Shown in pieces: positions 16,580 through 24,990 of a stretch of 64,000 bases of DNA; positions within the stretch are counted from its first letter, which is position 1, and every line of letters starts with the position of its first letter. The stretch is from Rhabdochlamydiaceae bacterium (GTDB taxonomy: Bacteria; Chlamydiota; Chlamydiia; Chlamydiales; Rhabdochlamydiaceae). The notes below the pieces were generated by a model, which had not been told where the DNA came from, searched no databases, and saw nothing but the letters and a program-made list of their open reading frames with translations. The stretch spans positions 124,001-188,000 of the forward strand of contig JAIETG010000013.1 of NCBI GenBank assembly GCA_019745395.1, given 5' to 3'. The position numbers and the translations under genes are program-made.

Positions 16580-17210
16580 GGGTATTCTCTTCAGGAGGTT
16601 GTTGGTTTTCAGTAACTGTACCACAAGAAATGATGTATTTAAAAGCGTCTTCTGTAGACATGTCAATAGGTTTTACCCATTTTTGAGAGGTTAAGAGAAG
16701 AAATCCAGAGATCGGATGGGGAGCACTTGGGATGAAAATAGCCATTTCTATCTCCGATTGCACTGCGTTGGTTATGCAAGGAGGAGGAGGTCGAGAGACT
16801 AACCCAATGGCTAAGGAATCTGTTTGAGGAAACGGGACCAATACGGTTTGGCTGAAGAGTTTTTCTTCCGAAGATAAAGTGACTTTAGCTACATCTTTGG
16901 TGAATCGGTAAATCACCCGGATCAAAGGAATTTTTTGTAAAAGGCTTTGTAAGCGATGCAGAAGGTGGGCTACTAGGTATTTTTGCGCTAAAGTTCCTAA
17001 AATGAGCGTAAAAAGTGATGCAAATAGAAGAACGAGAATGCGGCTAGTTACAAGTGCAAGTGCAGGATGTGTTTGAGCCCATCTTCCTAGTAAATGTTCG
17101 GCAAGGGGGACAAAAGGATCTGTGATTAAATTCAATACTTCTACTAAGAGAAAAATGGTAATGACAAAGGGGAGTAAGCAGATAAGGCCTGTGATGAAAT
17201 AGCGTTTCAT
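16572..17210 (-). CDS. DUF502 membrane protein (second of tandem pair)
   Basis: The 212-residue protein has two N-terminal hydrophobic segments (about 7-28 and 55-75) and a soluble remainder with KIPLIRVIYRFTKDV, QTVLVPFPQ and PHPISGFLLLT, the pattern of the DUF502 family. Family function is unknown; members are inner-membrane proteins. It overlaps the first copy by four bases and resembles it along the full length (KIP..R.IY, VPFP, P.TGF.L, DAFKYIISCG), so the two arose by tandem duplication. A hydrophobic loop with Pro-Pro-Pro-Pro is specific to this copy. Confidence 0.82.
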   Translation of the reverse strand: MKRYFITGLICLLPFVITIFLLVEVLNLITDPFVPLAEHLLGRWAQTHPALALVTSRILVLLFASLFTLILGTLAQKYLVAHLLHRLQSLLQKIPLIRVIYRFTKDVAKVTLSSEEKLFSQTVLVPFPQTDSLAIGLVSRPPPPCITNAVQSEIEMAIFIPSAPHPISGFLLLTSQKWVKPIDMSTEDAFKYIISCGTVTENQQPPEENTHV

Positions 17211-17851
17211 AAAGTATCTGAAGGTTTAGGGGTAATGACTCCGCATGAGATGATATACTTAATGGCGTCTTCTGGTTTCATGTCGACTAAGATGAGTTCT
17301 TCAAAAGGGAGCATTAAAATAAATCCTGTTGTGGGATTGGGGGTGTTGGGAATAAGTACGGAAGTTAGCTCTTTTTTACTGCTTCTACAGCAACATTCAG
17401 GGGATTGTCTTGCAATGATTCCTAGTACGTAAACCCCGGGTCTTGGAAAGGGGACCATTACGACTTGTTTAAAAGAAGTTCTATCTGAAGTAAATAATGC
17501 TTTGATAATTTCTTGGCAGGTTTTATATAAGCTATTTACTACGGGGATTTTCAGTAAAATCTTATCGAATATTTTGACAAAACTATTTAATAAAAGCCAT
17601 CTCGCTATGATGCCAAGTAAAAGGGCAAGGGCAAACAGGAAGATCAAAACTAAAATGCGGCTGCCGTATCTAGCAAGTTCCTCTTGAGATAATAATAGTG
17701 TTCCATTGGGAAATATATTCCAATGGGAGATGAGTCTAGAGGCGAATCCAACGAAAGGTTTAGTGAGAAAGTTGACCAGGAAAATCAATATGGCAATAGT
17801 CACGCTGACTGGAAGGAGAATCCCTAAACCTGTAAGAAAATACTTCTTCAT
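17207..17851 (-). CDS. DUF502 membrane protein (first of tandem pair)
   Basis: The 214-residue product starts MKKYFLTGLGILLP and has two membrane segments (about 5-30 and 62-88), then KIPVVNSLYKTCQEI, QVVMVPFPRPGVYVLG and NPTTGFILMLP as in DUF502 proteins. Its C-terminal DAIKYIISCGVIT matches the tandem copy downstream. A short Cys-containing insertion (ECCCRSSKKE) marks this copy. It opens the DUF502-DUF502-holC unit; the 168-base gap to the divergent gene at 18020 must hold both promoters. Confidence 0.82.
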   Translation of the reverse strand: MKKYFLTGLGILLPVSVTIAILIFLVNFLTKPFVGFASRLISHWNIFPNGTLLLSQEELARYGSRILVLIFLFALALLLGIIARWLLLNSFVKIFDKILLKIPVVNSLYKTCQEIIKALFTSDRTSFKQVVMVPFPRPGVYVLGIIARQSPECCCRSSKKELTSVLIPNTPNPTTGFILMLPFEELILVDMKPEDAIKYIISCGVITPKPSDTL

Positions 17852-18019
17852 GACTGGCTCTTGTTAAAATTCAAAGTATAGGCTTCAAGTTTGTTTGGCA
17901 AGGGGGTATTTTTAATTTTTCTCCTTTGTATTGAGTGATGTTATTAAACGTTGAGAATTTATATCGGATCGCTGTAGCATTAACGTGCTGTTAAGAAAGC
18001 GTGGAGGCTTTGTAAAGAT

Positions 18020-18748
18020 ATGAATTCTATTCAAAATTATATGGATAAGTATAGTAAAGATTTAAATGATTATGGGACCTACTTGTCTCCCTTGGGTACA
18101 ATGTTGTGTACTGGTCTTTTTGGAGATGGTGTAAATACAACATCTTCCGCTATTTCTGTGGCAATTAATCAACTGGGTTTGAAAACAGCAGATAAGTTAG
18201 AGAGCAACAAAAGTCTTGTAAATAGGGCTGTTGCTGTTTTTTCTGCGGTCGTTGTAACGACAGTGGCTCAGAGCTACATCTACCAGGCTAGTGGCAACAA
18301 TTTTGCTATTACTTGTTTAGTGAACTTGGGTTTGTTTCTCGCTACTTTTAAAGGTGTAGAGTCATCGAATCCAGTAAAAATCATTCCTTATGTTCGTCTT
18401 CCTGCAACAATTGCTCTTTCTTGTATGGTAGGAGAAGTTGCTCGTAAAGGATTTATGGCTTTAGGAGTATCAGCTCAAAATATTAATCAAACAGGTGGAT
18501 TTTTGACGTTACTTGCTGTTTGTAGCGTGGCACTGAACGATATTTTTTATAAAAACACAGCAGCGGCTGCGGGGAATACTTCTGCAAGCACGGGCCCTCG
18601 ACCCTACGTTTTAAAAGATGTTCAGCAAGAGGTGCGTCAGCTTCCGAGTGGACGTATATTAATTATGCCTAAAAAAGCTGATGAGCCTTCTCAAGGGGCG
18701 CAGGTTCGCTCTTTGCAGACTCAAATTCTTCCTGTAAGAACACAATAG
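18020..18748 (+). CDS. Hydrophobic lineage-specific protein
   Basis: Unrecognised 242-residue protein. Starts at ATG 18020 with GGAGG upstream. Residues about 24-180 are a series of moderately hydrophobic, Gly/Ala/Thr-rich segments (for example VAVFSAVVVTTVAQSYIY and FLTLLAVCSVALNDI), suggesting four or five weak membrane helices. The last 55 residues are hydrophilic and end without a membrane segment. The design, hydrophobic bundle plus charged tail, recalls the proteins at 30-37 kb, though I cannot show common ancestry. A perfect 17-bp terminator follows. An inclusion- or envelope-membrane location would be a guess. Confidence 0.65.
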   Translation: MNSIQNYMDKYSKDLNDYGTYLSPLGTMLCTGLFGDGVNTTSSAISVAINQLGLKTADKLESNKSLVNRAVAVFSAVVVTTVAQSYIYQASGNNFAITCLVNLGLFLATFKGVESSNPVKIIPYVRLPATIALSCMVGEVARKGFMALGVSAQNINQTGGFLTLLAVCSVALNDIFYKNTAAAAGNTSASTGPRPYVLKDVQQEVRQLPSGRILIMPKKADEPSQGAQVRSLQTQILPVRTQ

Positions 18749-18754
18749 TTTCTT

Positions 18755-18791
18755 TTTCCTATTGAAGGAGGGATCCTCCTTCAATAGGAAA
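18755..18791. terminator. Bidirectional terminator between convergent genes
   Basis: TTTCCTATTGAAGGAGG (18755-18771) and its exact reverse complement (18775-18791) enclose a three-base loop; TCTATTTTT follows on the plus strand. It lies between two convergent genes and can serve both. Confidence 0.9.
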
Positions 18792-18806
18792 TCTATTTTT
18801 AAGATT

Positions 18807-19979
18807 TCATCTATACGTAGTTCCATCCACTTCTAGAGTCCCATTTACCCATTTTGCAAAACCTCCTAAATGGGGAGCTTTTGTGCCGAATATGCTATTA
18901 AAAAAACCGATTACACCAAGATCTTTTGTGTAAGGGATTTTTGCGGGTCCGGAAGGGGATTCTAATAGGGGATTTGTATCATTTCCGGATTCTTGATAGA
19001 AGTATATATTGGAAGAACATCCTTGATTGGTTCCTCCTTCTCGATACAAACAAGATAAATAGATAGCTGGCAAAATAAAATTCATGCCAAATTTTTTGTA
19101 ATTTGGATTGGACTGTATCAAAGATGCAAATAAATATGGGGCGGTATTTCCCTCTTGCCATAATATGTTTTCGTTTGCGCAATATTCGTTTGTAGTACCG
19201 CAGTTCTGAGTGTACATGATGGGAGCAATGTAATCGTAGCTGTCACTTGTGTAAAGGGCTCCGCATACTTCCTGCCCGGTCCCATTGTAATTAGAGCACG
19301 AGTGGGCGATCGTAACAATTATTGTTAGCGGGCAGATTTTCTCATGTCTGAACATGGAATTTTTGTTTTTTTTAATGTAATTAAATAGATTTATGAAATC
19401 TATTGCCGTAAATCCGCTAGGTCCTGTCCAAGTTTCTATATCGAAAACCAAGCAGTTGTAGCTGCTGTTTAATTTTCCCGTTCCCTTCCCTGTTAATATT
19501 TCCCCTGTGCCACTTTCTATATACCTAAATGATATGCCTGGTTGAGTAACTGCTTCATAAATAGAATAAAGTGCGCCGCTAGATCCCGTATTCCAACTTC
19601 CTATGTCGGGATATCCTCCCCCAAAACTTAGTCCCAATAAAAAATCTGTGATCCCTTTCTTGGCGAAATAATTCTTCGCTTCCGTGTACATGTCAGTATT
19701 TGTAGTGCTGTTGGTTAAGTTATTTAATACGTCCGTTGCGTTAGAGTATTGATTGAAAAGAAATATAGCATTGAAATTGGAGGCGTCTGGGATCTTGCCG
19801 CTGTAGTTGAATGTTCCAGTTGCCTGAACAATATTGCTGGGATCTTCGTAGCCTGTTTGTTTGGCATCGACATAGTTTGCAAAGTATTGGGTTGCAGGAG
19901 AGCTTCCTACATAGTTTTCTTGCCAATAAAAATAGCCTCTTATTTCTCCGCCGCTCCACGGGTAATTTGAGTGTGACAT
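18807..19979 (-). CDS. GH18-like (chitinase-fold) protein
   Basis: Several elements match a glycoside hydrolase 18 barrel in order: FLLGLSFGGG (113-122, the SxGG strand), CLVFDIETW (176-184) where D180-I-E182 fits the end of DxxDxDxE with E182 as proton donor, and YDYIAPIMYTQN (248-259, the M-Y strand). The upstream Asp residues of DxxDxDxE are missing, which is a real departure. The 390-residue protein is rich in Asn, Gly, Tyr and Ser, unlike its neighbours, and has no signal peptide. Possible roles are cleaving host chitin or another GlcNAc polymer, or binding it. Flanked by long AT-rich spacers, it looks like an acquired gene. Family call is moderate. Confidence 0.6.
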   Translation of the reverse strand: MSHSNYPWSGGEIRGYFYWQENYVGSSPATQYFANYVDAKQTGYEDPSNIVQATGTFNYSGKIPDASNFNAIFLFNQYSNATDVLNNLTNSTTNTDMYTEAKNYFAKKGITDFLLGLSFGGGYPDIGSWNTGSSGALYSIYEAVTQPGISFRYIESGTGEILTGKGTGKLNSSYNCLVFDIETWTGPSGFTAIDFINLFNYIKKNKNSMFRHEKICPLTIIVTIAHSCSNYNGTGQEVCGALYTSDSYDYIAPIMYTQNCGTTNEYCANENILWQEGNTAPYLFASLIQSNPNYKKFGMNFILPAIYLSCLYREGGTNQGCSSNIYFYQESGNDTNPLLESPSGPAKIPYTKDLGVIGFFNSIFGTKAPHLGGFAKWVNGTLEVDGTTYR

Positions 19980-20225
19980 AAAACGATCCTTTTTATGGTT
20001 TTTTATTTTATTATTTTTTTGTTTATTTGGTTTTCTATTTCTTTATGTTAGCTTTTATTTTTTTAAATTAATATATTTTTTGTCTAGATATTAGTGTGTT
20101 AATGCTTAATGTGTTAGGTTTTTTTTCGCTTGCGCTCGATGTTTCGCTTTTTTAAAAAATTACTTAACGCTTATTGCGAAAAATGCTGTAAAATTCGGAT
20201 TTAACGTGCTGAATACGAGTTTTTT

Positions 20226-20467
20226 ATGGTGAAAAATGCCTTGGATTTTATAGAGAAGTACAATCCCTAAAGGGGGTAGGTGGAAATCTAACATCCGAGA
20301 AAACGACGAGTATAGCTCATGTTTATCGTATAAAAGACAAAAAGAATGATGGGTATTTTCGGGGAGAAAATCTTGTTTTCCTTCTGCAGATCGGGAAACT
20401 ATACAGTCAGCTAGTTGGTCACGTAGACAACTTCAAAAATTACTCTAAGAAATTCTTAGAGAAGATC
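20226..20467 (+). pseudogene. Possible decayed gene in the 488-base spacer 19980-20467
   Basis: The gap between the GH18-like gene and rnr has an AT-rich left part with no feature I can name. From ATG 20226 a 14-codon start (MVKNALDFIEKYNP) is stopped, and another plus-strand frame then stays open through rnr's end without a start codon. It reads protein-like (SIAHVYRIKDKKNDGYFRG, VFLLQIGKLYSQLVGHV). A frameshifted remnant is plausible; chance opening or an untranslated RNA are alternatives. Nothing identifies the parent gene. Confidence 0.3.
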
Positions 20468-20483
20468 TCAGCGAGATCTTCTC
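20443..20483 (-). terminator. Double hairpin at the end of rnr
   Basis: Two inverted repeats sit side by side: CTCTAAGAA/TTCTTAGAG (20443-20461) and GAGAAGATCTC/GAGATCTTCTC (20459-20483). The second overlaps the rnr stop codon. Together they probably end the seven-gene operon. Confidence 0.65.
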
Positions 20484-22663
20484 CTTTTCTTGCTCTTCTT
20501 TTTTTGCTCTTTAGGAGTGTGGGAATGGGAAGAAGGATTGGGTTTTTCCCAGTGCGCTTCTAATAGAACTAAGTCTACGCTACGAAGTTTTACTTCAATG
20601 GGATCTCCTACGCAAAACCTGGTGGAGGAGTTTCTGCCGAAAAGGGCGTTTCTACCTTCTTCATATACAAAATAATCCCACCCAAGAGCTGAGACATGTA
20701 AAAATCCCTCTACGGATAAAGGGGCGAGCTCAAAATGGAGTCCATAAGGTTTAATTTTGGAGATAAATCCTGTGTATTTTCGATTAGGATCTTCCGTATG
20801 CCATTCTTTCAAAAGACGTAATTTTTTTAGTGTCTTTACGGTCTGCTCCGCTTTAAAGCTGATCCTTTCTTTGTCAGAACAAAGTTGAGCGATTCTTTCC
20901 AAGTCATAATGGGGAGGAAGCTCGTTGAAAAGTAGTCTTTGAATGATGAGGTCAGGATAACGGCGAATGGGGCTTGTAAAGTGGCAATACTCTTCTAAAG
21001 ATAGCCCAAAATGTCCCACGTTTTCTGGAGAGTAGCTGGCAAGTTTCATACTGCGGATAAAGCCGATAGAAAGCTGTTGCGCAAACGTTGTGGTTTTAGC
21101 TTGTTCAAAAAGTTTTTGGATGTCTTTTGAATCGGGCTTTGCAGGAACAAAAAAGCCTAAAGATCTTGCTAAAGCAAAAAAATCTTCGATGTTTTCATCG
21201 TTGGGCTTTTCGTGAATGCGGAAAATGACAGGTAGTCCCTGAGATGAAAGCGCTTTTGCAGTGACTTCATTGGCTTTAAGCATGAACTCTTCAACGAGCT
21301 GATGGGTGATATCGTATTCGACGATATGGTATGAAGTGGGTTTTCCCTCTGGATCGATATCCAAGACAACTTCTGCGAGAGCAAAATCAATGCTTCCTCT
21401 TTCGTAGCGTTTTTGTTTTAAAAGAAGGCAAAGCTCTACCATGAGTTGCAGAGTTGGAAGGTGTTTGCTTTTTTTCTTCCCGTCGAGGACTTTTTTAGCC
21501 TCATCATAGGTAAATCTAAACGCGCTTTTAATCGCGGATCTGCGAATTTCATGTTTGAGTAATGTGCCCTTAGCGTCAAAAGTCATGAGAACTGATACAC
21601 ACAAACGAACGACTTTAGGCTTTAAGCTACAGAGGTGATTGGAAAGTTCTTCTGGAAGCATGGGCAGGCATGCTCCGGGAAAGTAGGTGGAATTACAACG
21701 GCGTAGAGCCTCTTCATCTAGAGCGCTTTGAGGTCTTACGTAATGGGCAACGTCTGCGATATGAACGCCTAGGTGATATTGTCCTTTACTATCTTTTGTT
21801 AGAGAGAGCGCATCATCAAAATCTTTTGCTGTTGTGGGGTCTATAGTAAAAGATTCTTCTTGCGTTAGATCAAGCCTATCTTGATAGTCCTTAGCAGAGA
21901 CTGTAGTCGAGTATTTTTGTACTTCTTTGAGGACTTCTGGAGGGAATTCTTTTTGTAAGGAGAATTCTTCAGCTGCGGCTATAACGTCTATGGAGGGTTG
22001 AGAAATATGTCCAAAATGATGGGTAATTTCACTGAGGATTGGCTTGTTTTGTCCTCCCCAGTCGAGAATTTTCATGATCACTCGGTCCCCATAACGCAAA
22101 GCGTGAGAAAATTTTTCTGCTCTGATTTGTCTATGGAGCCCTAAAAGAGGAGAAAAGAGAGAAATTTCTCCAGACGGAGATACTTGCTGCACTAGTCCTG
22201 CTAAATGGGAGCGACTTCTTTCTAGAATACAAATTACTTCTCCTTCCGGCCCTTTGTCTTTTTTTGAGGGGGGGAGGACTTTAATTTCGACAAGATCTCC
22301 ATCGACGGCAGTTTTCGTCAGGTGCTTTACGATGAAAAAATCTTCGGGATGTAATGCCCGATTTTCAGGGACCACAAAGCCAAATCCTCTAGGGTGCATT
22401 CGAAGCGTTCCTTTGACCAGAGAAGGGGTTTCTGTAGGTGAGTTTTTTTGATTTCCCTGATAGTGGATTTTAGAAGCTTTGATGAGGATTTCTTTTTCTT
22501 GGAGCATGGCGTCAAGAAAAGTTTTTGCAAGCTCTTGTTGTTTGGGTGTGATCTTAAGCTCTTTAAAAAGAGCCGTGCGGCTTGCAGGTACGTAGTCTGG
22601 ACTAGAGAGGTATGATCGCAAAGTGACGAGTAGAGGATCGATCTTATGAGGTTTTTTTTTCAT
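20468..22663 (-). CDS. rnr: Ribonuclease R / RNase II family exoribonuclease
   Basis: RNase R degrades structured RNA 3' to 5'. The order of domains is an N-terminal winged-helix and cold-shock region (to ~230), an RNB catalytic domain (about 255-580) with FTIDPTTAKDFDDAL carrying the metal-binding Asp cluster, HVPxx-like HIADVAHYV, and CHFTSPIRRYPDL, and a C-terminal S1 domain (about 630-705). A basic tail (KKKSKKRRRSR) is usual for RNase R and may bind RNA or ribosomes. At 731 residues the length is normal. It is the last gene of the operon that starts with aspS and begins nine bases after the HAD gene. Confidence 0.93.
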   Translation of the reverse strand: MKKKPHKIDPLLVTLRSYLSSPDYVPASRTALFKELKITPKQQELAKTFLDAMLQEKEILIKASKIHYQGNQKNSPTETPSLVKGTLRMHPRGFGFVVPENRALHPEDFFIVKHLTKTAVDGDLVEIKVLPPSKKDKGPEGEVICILERSRSHLAGLVQQVSPSGEISLFSPLLGLHRQIRAEKFSHALRYGDRVIMKILDWGGQNKPILSEITHHFGHISQPSIDVIAAAEEFSLQKEFPPEVLKEVQKYSTTVSAKDYQDRLDLTQEESFTIDPTTAKDFDDALSLTKDSKGQYHLGVHIADVAHYVRPQSALDEEALRRCNSTYFPGACLPMLPEELSNHLCSLKPKVVRLCVSVLMTFDAKGTLLKHEIRRSAIKSAFRFTYDEAKKVLDGKKKSKHLPTLQLMVELCLLLKQKRYERGSIDFALAEVVLDIDPEGKPTSYHIVEYDITHQLVEEFMLKANEVTAKALSSQGLPVIFRIHEKPNDENIEDFFALARSLGFFVPAKPDSKDIQKLFEQAKTTTFAQQLSIGFIRSMKLASYSPENVGHFGLSLEEYCHFTSPIRRYPDLIIQRLLFNELPPHYDLERIAQLCSDKERISFKAEQTVKTLKKLRLLKEWHTEDPNRKYTGFISKIKPYGLHFELAPLSVEGFLHVSALGWDYFVYEEGRNALFGRNSSTRFCVGDPIEVKLRSVDLVLLEAHWEKPNPSSHSHTPKEQKKKSKKRRRSR

Positions 22664-22672
22664 GGAACCAAT

Positions 22673-23314
22673 TTATGGTAAATAATTCTTTTGTTGGAGG
22701 GTTTTTTGTAAAACGCTCGGACTGACATAGGCTTCGGAGTCGATCAAGAGTTGTTTTGCTTGCCTGATGCAATCTGTAGCTGCGCTGATGTATAAGCTGT
22801 TTTCTTTGCGTGCGTCGGCTTTGGCTAGAGCTTTTTCATATATTTGTGGATCAGGGGCTCTTACTTGGACTTCATAGGAAAGGACGTGACCATCAAAGAG
22901 GTGCAAAGTGGGGAAATGCGTATAGGCATAACTGAAATGCGCTTCACAGATGTTAGAAAGAGTGAAGAGCTTAACATGGTTTTGTTTGAGTTGTTTGATG
23001 AGAGGCAAGATCAGTTCATTGGGAGTAAAGATGTGGGAAATGGCTTCCATCCATCCGGCAAATCCTTTGGAACCTTGGATTTGTGAGGGGAGTTGATGAA
23101 ATAAAAACCAGCTATCTACAGTTCCTTGCTCATATTGTTCTTTCCAGGGGTGTTCTTTTAAAGTTTTTTCTACTTCTTGGATGCTAGTTTGGCAATAAGC
23201 AGCAAGTTGCTCTACTAGTTTTTCCCAGTGAAAAAAGAAAAGAACATTACGGATGTCAAAAAAAACAGTTTTAGATTGCAAGAACGAGGGTCCCCTTTTG
23301 TTAGACGGCTTCAA
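22673..23314 (-). CDS. HAD-superfamily protein with degenerate active site
   Basis: The fold is recognisable: VFFDIRNVLF (17-26) is motif I with D20, KLFTLSN (115-121) is motif II with S120, VRAPDPQIYEKAL (151-163) is motif III, and SLYISAATDC (173-182) is motif IV. Motif I lacks the second Asp (Arg instead), motif III has Arg-Ala where the Lys of KPDP belongs, and motif IV has no acidic pair, so magnesium binding and phosphatase chemistry are probably lost. The overall likeness is to the YihX-type alpha-subdomain HADs. In the aspS-rnr operon, between folD and rnr. A binding or regulatory pseudoenzyme is my best guess. Confidence 0.75.
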   Translation of the reverse strand: MKPSNKRGPSFLQSKTVFFDIRNVLFFFHWEKLVEQLAAYCQTSIQEVEKTLKEHPWKEQYEQGTVDSWFLFHQLPSQIQGSKGFAGWMEAISHIFTPNELILPLIKQLKQNHVKLFTLSNICEAHFSYAYTHFPTLHLFDGHVLSYEVQVRAPDPQIYEKALAKADARKENSLYISAATDCIRQAKQLLIDSEAYVSPSVLQKTLQQKNYLP

Positions 23315-23338
23315 GGATATTGTAAGATATGGAAAATT

Positions 23339-24190
23339 TTAAAGCTGCTTATTTTTGTAGGCTTGCAAAGTATTGGAAAGTAAACAGGCTACAGTCATGG
23401 GCCCGACCCCCCCAGGAACGGGAGTAATATGGGAGCATATAGGGGAAACGTGATCAAAATCCACATCTCCTACTAAGGAGGATCCTATTTTATTGATTCC
23501 TACATCGATGACAACAGTTCCGGGACGTACCATCTCTTTAGTGACAAATCGAGGTTGGCCAATAGCTGCAATCAAAATATCGGCTTCTTGGCAAAGCTTG
23601 GGGATATTGCAAGATCTACTGTGGACTAAGGTGACCGTGGCGTTGCAAGAGGGGAACTTTTGCATGAGAAGAGCTGCTAGAGGTTTTCCTACTATATTAC
23701 TTCTGCCTAAGATGACAACATGTTTTCCTGCAACTTCAATAGAAGAATGAGTGAGAAGTTTGTGAACTCCTTGTGGGGTACAGGGTATGTGCCCGCCACG
23801 TTCTCCTAAAAGTAATTTTCCCATATTAAGAGGATGAAAACCGTCGACATCTTTACTTGGTAAGATGTGTTCCATGAGAGCAAAAGCTGAGAGATGAGAA
23901 GGAAGCGGGAGCTGCACTAAAATTCCATCGATGAGAGGATTTTCATTTAGCTTATTTAAGATGTCCAAGACCTGTTCTTTAGAGGCTGAAGAGGGAAGTT
24001 CTTCATCCCAAGAGAGGATTCCTACTTCTGCACATTTTTTCTTTTTGATCTGGATATAGACTTTAGAAGCTGGGTCATCTCCGACGCGAACAAAAGCAAG
24101 CCCAGGTTTTCTTCCAGACAAAGCGGCAACTTCTTGTGCGATTTCTTTTTCTATTGTTTGTGCAATATGTTTTCCGTCGATGATTTTCAT
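23339..24190 (-). CDS. folD: Bifunctional methylenetetrahydrofolate dehydrogenase/cyclohydrolase
   Basis: FolD interconverts 5,10-methylene-, methenyl- and 10-formyl-tetrahydrofolate with NADP, feeding purine, formyl-Met and one-carbon needs. The 283-residue protein has VYIQIKKKKCAEVG with the Tyr-x-x-x-Lys catalytic pair, DGILVQLPLP, DVDGFHP, GRSNIVGKPLA for the dinucleotide and PVPGGVGPMT. The length is normal. The start codon overlaps the end of suhB by four bases, so translation is coupled in the aspS-rnr operon. Confidence 0.95.
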   Translation of the reverse strand: MKIIDGKHIAQTIEKEIAQEVAALSGRKPGLAFVRVGDDPASKVYIQIKKKKCAEVGILSWDEELPSSASKEQVLDILNKLNENPLIDGILVQLPLPSHLSAFALMEHILPSKDVDGFHPLNMGKLLLGERGGHIPCTPQGVHKLLTHSSIEVAGKHVVILGRSNIVGKPLAALLMQKFPSCNATVTLVHSRSCNIPKLCQEADILIAAIGQPRFVTKEMVRPGTVVIDVGINKIGSSLVGDVDFDHVSPICSHITPVPGGVGPMTVACLLSNTLQAYKNKQL

Positions 24191-24990
24191 GTGTAAATCC
24201 CTTGAACAGAGTTTAGCATATTTTGATGAATGTGAGCATTTGAAGCAACTATGCTGCCGCTATGTAAAGGAAGGCGCGCCTTCCCTTCATAGCTGGAGAT
24301 GACTCCTCCTGCTTCTTGGACCAAAAGCATGCCTGCAGCCATATCCCAAGGTTGGAGTTCTATTTCAAAAAAGGCGTCAAAACGCCCAGCTGCTACATAA
24401 GCAAGATCTAAAGCGGCAGATCCAAGCCTTCGAATATGTAAACCTCTTCGTAAAAAAGAAAGAAGGGGATCAATACACTCTGCGGGCCTGTCTTGTATGT
24501 TGTAAGGGAATCCTGTCGCTAAAAAAGCTTCATCTAAAGAAGTTTCTTTGGATACATGAATGGGAGCATTATTTAAAAAAGCTCCTTTGCCATGCTCTGC
24601 GATGAAAAGTTCTCCGGACATGGGTTGAAAGATTACTCCTGTCAGTACTTTTTCTTTTGTACAAGCAGCGATGCTCACAGTGAAAATTGGTATTTGATAG
24701 GCAAAGTTTACTGTTCCATCTAAAGGATCAATTACCCAGAAAATTTCAGGATCAGTTTCTGGGTTGGGATTTCTGGAACCCTGTTCCTCTGCTAAAAATC
24801 CATGACTGGGAAATCGGTTTTGTAAAAAAGAGATAATCAGGTTTTCAGAGAAAATGTCGCACTCGGTAACTAGGTTTTTTTTCCCTTCTTTGGAAGAGAT
24901 TTGATGCGGCTTTGCAAAGGAGTTTTTGAGGAAGGAGCCTGCTTGGGTAGCTATTTCTATTGCTGATTTTGTAAAATCTGAAAAAGTCAC
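24187..24990 (-). CDS. suhB: Inositol-monophosphatase-family protein
   Basis: I start at GTG 24990, which overlaps the upstream TGA as GTGA and has AGGAA upstream, giving 267 residues, the usual length. Metal and substrate motifs are LVTECDIFSE, FLAEEQG, WVIDPLDGTVNF and the C-terminal LQPWDMAAG. Members hydrolyse inositol-1-phosphate, other sugar phosphates or, as SuhB, act on ribosome biogenesis. The enzyme may be unrelated to the PI-synthase locus 17 kb away, because its operon is housekeeping. A longer start at 25161 would run through the preceding gene and is rejected. Confidence 0.9.
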   Translation of the reverse strand: MTFSDFTKSAIEIATQAGSFLKNSFAKPHQISSKEGKKNLVTECDIFSENLIISFLQNRFPSHGFLAEEQGSRNPNPETDPEIFWVIDPLDGTVNFAYQIPIFTVSIAACTKEKVLTGVIFQPMSGELFIAEHGKGAFLNNAPIHVSKETSLDEAFLATGFPYNIQDRPAECIDPLLSFLRRGLHIRRLGSAALDLAYVAAGRFDAFFEIELQPWDMAAGMLLVQEAGGVISSYEGKARLPLHSGSIVASNAHIHQNMLNSVQGIYT

